From Clostridiales bacterium (lineage in GTDB: Bacteria; Bacillota; Clostridia; Peptostreptococcales; Anaerovoracaceae), in assembly GCA_009778415.1 (NCBI GenBank), contig WRJV01000319.1, forward strand, positions 1 through 16,073: a stretch of 16,073 nt of DNA, in the 5' to 3' direction. The notes below the pieces were generated by a model that was not told the DNA's origin, made no database searches, and was given only the letters and a program-made list of their open reading frames with translations. This document shows positions 13,343-16,073 of the stretch, piece by piece. Positions within the stretch are counted from its first letter, which is position 1. Each line of letters begins with the position of its first letter. The translations under genes were made by a program, and so were the position numbers.

Positions 13343-15343
13343 ATGAAAAAAACAATTAGTTTCATCATTACAGCTACGCTGCTTTTGGCGTCGGCGGTGC
13401 CGGCGTTTGCCGCGCCAGGCGACAGCAAGGAGCTTGAACAGGCGATTCAGAAAGTTAAATCCGTGATCGACATTTCAGACGAGGCGTCAATATTCGACTA
13501 CAATACCTGGGACGACCCGGAAAGCGGCAAGATGCTGAGCCTGAACTGGAACGACAAGAATTACGAAAAATCCTACAACGTCTCGATGAACGAAGAGGGC
13601 GTGATTTTGAGCTTCAATTTTTACGAATACAGGGAAGGGGGCGGGATAGGCTCGCTTACCAGGGAACAGGGGCAGAAGAGCGCCGAAGCCTTTTTATCCA
13701 AGGTGCTGCCGGCAAGCATGAAGGACTGCCGGCTTAAGGACGCGAATTCAAACGACATGTGTTTTTCGTTCACCTATAGCTGTTATGTGAACGGGTTCCC
13801 TGTGGCGGGCATGTTGTTTTCCATTGACGTGGACAAGTTTACCGGGAAGGTGAGCAGCTACTACGGCAACAGCGTCATAAGGAAAAAGGACGTTTTCCCT
13901 GCCGCCGGCGAAAAGATAGGCGAGGACAAGGCGAGAGAAGCTTTCATCGGCGGGGCTGGCGTTTCCCTTTCCTACAATTCGTACTACGACTATGAAAAAC
14001 GCGAACTGCGCGTATACCCTGCATTTTCTGTCGGCGGCAACGTGTTCGTCGATGTGGCCACTGGCAAAATTGTTGAGGGCTACCGCAGCTACTACCCATA
14101 CGGCATGGCTACAAAGGACGCTGGCGGAATGAGGGTTGAGATGGCTGCAGACGCATCGCTGACGCCGGAAGAGCAGAAAGTCGTGGACAGCGTAGCCGGG
14201 CTGATGTCAAAGGAAGAAGCCGTGCGCGCGGCAGCCGCAATAGTGCCGGGGCTGCCGTCTGCGTCAAAGCTGGCTGGCGCGAACCTCAGCAGCAGCTACG
14301 AAGAAAAGGGCAGGTATTACTGGCACCTTCGTTTTGACAACTGCAGCGTGACGGTGGACGCCAAAAGCGGCGAGCTGACGTCGCTTTACAATTACAGCGA
14401 GCCGGGCGGCAAAGAGGGCGCGGTCTCTGAGGATGCTGCGAAAAAAACCGCCATGGACTTCATCAAGAAGGCGGTCGGCAGCAAGCTGGAAAAAACCGTG
14501 TATTCGGAGCGCATGAGCAGGCCGCCCTACACCTTCACGTATGTGAGGGAGGTGAACGGCATCCCGTTCCCGGGAAATGCCATCTCGATATCGGTGGACT
14601 CTGCAAGCGGCAAGATATCATACTACAACCTGAGCTGGTACGACAGCGTTGATTTTCCCGAAATCTCAGGAGCGATGGCAGTAGGCGACGCCTTTGGGGC
14701 GTTTGCGGCTGGCGGCAAATTCGACCTGCTCTACACGCGGACGGACAAGGACAAGATCGCCTTGGCGTACGGCTTCATCGACGCGCCCGACTATTCGTTG
14801 GACCCCTTTACCGGGAGCAAGCTGGGCTACGACGGAAGGCCTTACAAAGAGCGCAGGCCAGTCGATTCATATGGCGACATATCGGGGAAATGGTACGAGG
14901 AGACGGTAAAGTCGCTGCTGGACAACGGCTACTACCTGGAAGGGGCTGATTTCAAAGGCGGGGCTCAGATAACCCAGGAGGAGTTCTTGAGGTACATGCA
15001 TTCGCCAATGCAGGCTTACTATAGCCAAGACGAATTCTACAGCATGCTGGAGCGCAACAAGATCGTCTTGAAAGAGGAAAAAGCGCCTGACAGCGCACTT
15101 GTGAGGCAGGACGCTGCAAAGTTCGCCATAAGGTTCATGGGGCTTGACAAAGCAGCCAAGGACGGCAGCATATTCAAGAACATGTTCAGCGACGCAGTTG
15201 CGCCGGACTATGCAGGCTACGCCGCGCTTGCCAAATCCCTTGGTGTCATGCAAGGGGACACCGCAGGAAACTTCAACGGCGGCAAAACCATGACTCGGGC
15301 AGAGGCAGCAGCAGTAGTGTTCAACCTGCTCAAAAACAATTAA
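13343..15343 (+). CDS. Secreted YcdB/YcdC-like protein with C-terminal S-layer homology domains
   Basis: A 666-residue exported protein. A signal peptide occupies residues 1-23 (KK, hydrophobic core, AFA-AP cleavage site). The body (about 25-500) shows repeated modules ending in D..TG or D..SG turns (VDKFTGKVSSYY at 163-174, VDAKSGELTSLYNY at 338-351, VDSASGKISYYN at 418-429), the pattern of YcdB/YcdC-type (DUF4901/PepSY-like) repeats common in Gram-positive secreted proteins. The C-terminus has S-layer homology (SLH) modules: about 508-550 (DISGKWYEETVKSLLDNGYYLEG), a partial one near 585-602, and 613-664 (MFSDAVAPDYAGYAALAKSLG...MTRAEAAAVVFNLL). These should attach the protein to the cell wall via secondary polymers. 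The function of the YcdB modules is unknown to me. The AAGAGAGG site fits the ATG at 13343. A promoter is not obvious in the 110-nt leader. Confidence 0.88.
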   Translation: MKKTISFIITATLLLASAVPAFAAPGDSKELEQAIQKVKSVIDISDEASIFDYNTWDDPESGKMLSLNWNDKNYEKSYNVSMNEEGVILSFNFYEYREGGGIGSLTREQGQKSAEAFLSKVLPASMKDCRLKDANSNDMCFSFTYSCYVNGFPVAGMLFSIDVDKFTGKVSSYYGNSVIRKKDVFPAAGEKIGEDKAREAFIGGAGVSLSYNSYYDYEKRELRVYPAFSVGGNVFVDVATGKIVEGYRSYYPYGMATKDAGGMRVEMAADASLTPEEQKVVDSVAGLMSKEEAVRAAAAIVPGLPSASKLAGANLSSSYEEKGRYYWHLRFDNCSVTVDAKSGELTSLYNYSEPGGKEGAVSEDAAKKTAMDFIKKAVGSKLEKTVYSERMSRPPYTFTYVREVNGIPFPGNAISISVDSASGKISYYNLSWYDSVDFPEISGAMAVGDAFGAFAAGGKFDLLYTRTDKDKIALAYGFIDAPDYSLDPFTGSKLGYDGRPYKERRPVDSYGDISGKWYEETVKSLLDNGYYLEGADFKGGAQITQEEFLRYMHSPMQAYYSQDEFYSMLERNKIVLKEEKAPDSALVRQDAAKFAIRFMGLDKAAKDGSIFKNMFSDAVAPDYAGYAALAKSLGVMQGDTAGNFNGGKTMTRAEAAAVVFNLLKNN

Positions 15344-15419
15344 ATTTTTGACAGGCAGCGGCCATGTGATTGCAAGAGGTTATCTATGAGGGCGCGGTTC
15401 CGCTTGACGGGAAGAAACA

Positions 15420-15446
15420 AGGCCGGACAGTTTTCCTGTCCGGCTT
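15420..15446. terminator. Strong GC-rich hairpin between convergent genes, probable bidirectional terminator
   Basis: GCCGGACAG (15422-15430) and CTGTCCGGC (15436-15444) form a perfect 9-bp stem with a 5-nt loop, extended by G-U and A-U pairs. It lies 77 nt after the YcdB gene and 55 nt beyond the stop of the minus-strand gene at 15501. Flanking T runs are short on both sides (better on the minus strand: TTGTTTCTT), so termination is plausible but not certain. Confidence 0.6.
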
Positions 15447-15500
15447 CATGTTTGCCCTGGGTAGCTATCCGTAATCATGGGGTTCAAAATCTGCCGCTGC

Positions 15501-15854
15501 TTACGGTTTGCTCACAACATCGGCCCGGCGAATCTGTATATTGCCTTTGGTGTCCACATAGATACTGTAGCCGCCGACCTGATATGTCCCCTCCGAGTTG
15601 TTCTTGATCATGAATGTTTCGGTGATGATGTTCACCGACCCGTCCGGAAGATACTCCGTGACCGTGATATATAGCCTGTTCTGATTCCCGGTCAGTTTCT
15701 CCACCCATGCGTTTACAAAGTAGCTCGGCTCCGTCGGGGTGTAGACAAACCTCAACTCTGTCCGCGCCTCGGCAGGTGGGCTGGCGGCATATACGGGCGG
15801 TGACAGGCACAGCACGAGAGTCGCCGCGAGGATTATACAAGTTATTTTTCTCAT
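15501..15854 (-). CDS. Small secreted protein of unknown function
   Basis: A 117-residue protein with a clear signal peptide (MRKITCIILAATLVLCLSPPVYA-AS, cleavage after about residue 23). The mature part, about 94 residues, has no cysteine and looks beta-rich (for example RLYITVTEYLPDGSVNIITE, then YQVGGYSIYVDTKGNIQI), suggesting a small beta-sandwich or beta-sheet domain. I do not recognise the family. The ribosome site AAAGGAGA (15861-15868 complement) is about 6 nt from the ATG, which supports this frame over the overlapping one that starts at 15840. It follows another minus-strand gene with a 40-nt gap, so the two probably share an operon. No predicted anchor is visible. Confidence 0.8.
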   Translation of the reverse strand: MRKITCIILAATLVLCLSPPVYAASPPAEARTELRFVYTPTEPSYFVNAWVEKLTGNQNRLYITVTEYLPDGSVNIITETFMIKNNSEGTYQVGGYSIYVDTKGNIQIRRADVVSKP

Positions 15855-15894
15855 GCCGCTTCTCCTTTACTGTTGCCGCATCAAGAGGCGAGGA

Positions 15895-16073
15895 TTACTC
15901 CCAATCCGCGACGAATCTAAATGTGGCAGGGCCAAATGCAGAACCATCTAAGTATTTAGCATTAGAATCGAAAACCAAAATGTATTGCGCGCCTTTGGTC
16001 GATACACCGGGTACGTTAAAAATAACGGTTTTGTTGTCATTGCTATATGACATACTCATGATATCTATTATGC
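15895..16073 (-). CDS. C-terminal part of an unknown protein (5' end outside window)
   Basis: On the minus strand a frame is open from the window edge to a TAA (complement of 15895-15897) and encodes about 59 residues ending in ...ATFRFVADWE. The visible part alternates hydrophobic and polar residues (KTVIFNVPGVSTKGAQYILVF...), typical of beta-sandwich domains in cell-surface proteins. The low-GC codons here differ from the GC-richer + strand genes. It is 40 nt upstream of the small secreted protein on the same strand and probably in its operon. The start is not in the window and no family can be assigned. Confidence 0.6.
   Translation of the reverse strand, partial: IIDIMSMSYSNDNKTVIFNVPGVSTKGAQYILVFDSNAKYLDGSAFGPATFRFVADWE

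Noticed and set aside
15386..15607. Short + strand frames near the hairpin at 15420
   Set aside because: They run through the terminator hairpin and the antisense of the small secreted protein, with no ribosome site.
15484..15840. Alternative minus-strand frame (118 residues)
   Set aside because: It overlaps the frame with a signal peptide and an AAAGGAGA ribosome site, which is clearly the better gene.
1..16073. CRISPR array, tRNA, insertion sequence, integrase or attachment site
   Set aside because: I saw no regularly spaced repeats, tRNA-like cloverleaf or transposase/integrase motifs, so I cannot claim that the accessory operon is mobile.

Overview
The window looks like a chromosomal segment of a Gram-positive, probably clostridial (Firmicutes/Bacillota) bacterium. 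It carries a dnaG-rpoD-trmK-Nif3 gene string typical of Firmicutes, strong GGAGG-type ribosome sites, a type A RNase P RNA, and a secreted YcdB/S-layer-homology protein. Overall composition is moderately GC-rich. I cannot name a genus.

Region 1 (1-8306, + strand) is an accessory-looking operon of at least eight genes that begins upstream of the window. In order: the tail of an unknown protein; a cysteine-rich, probably beta-rich cytosolic protein; a zinc-ribbon P-loop GTPase; a GAP1-type GTPase-associated protein; a degenerate Ser/Thr-kinase-fold protein; a Sel1-repeat protein with a C-terminal membrane anchor; a protein with about 14 membrane segments; and a multi-spanning VWA protein with an intact MIDAS. 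Most junctions overlap (ATGA, 22 nt, ATGA) or are only 2-13 nt, so the products are probably made together. I read it as a cytoplasmic GTPase/GAP1/kinase-like switch joined to a membrane module whose VWA domain is predicted to face outside. It resembles the GTPase- and VWA-centred systems that comparative genomics has proposed as bacterial conflict or signalling systems. The exact gene set, and its function here, are unknown to me. This is the part most worth following up.

Region 2 (8456-12855, + strand) is housekeeping: DNA primase (dnaG, apparent TTG start), the primary sigma factor (rpoD/sigA), tRNA adenine-22 methyltransferase (trmK) and a Nif3/YqfO-family protein without the extra insert domain. 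The genes are tightly spaced and probably co-transcribed.

Region 3 (12860-13274) holds the RNase P RNA gene (rnpB) with an extended -10 promoter and a U-tract end.

Region 4 (13343-16073) holds a large exported YcdB/YcdC-like protein with C-terminal S-layer homology repeats (+ strand). Facing it across a GC-rich hairpin are two minus-strand genes: a small secreted protein and the C-terminal end of another protein that runs off the window. I saw no CRISPR array, tRNA, insertion sequence or integrase.
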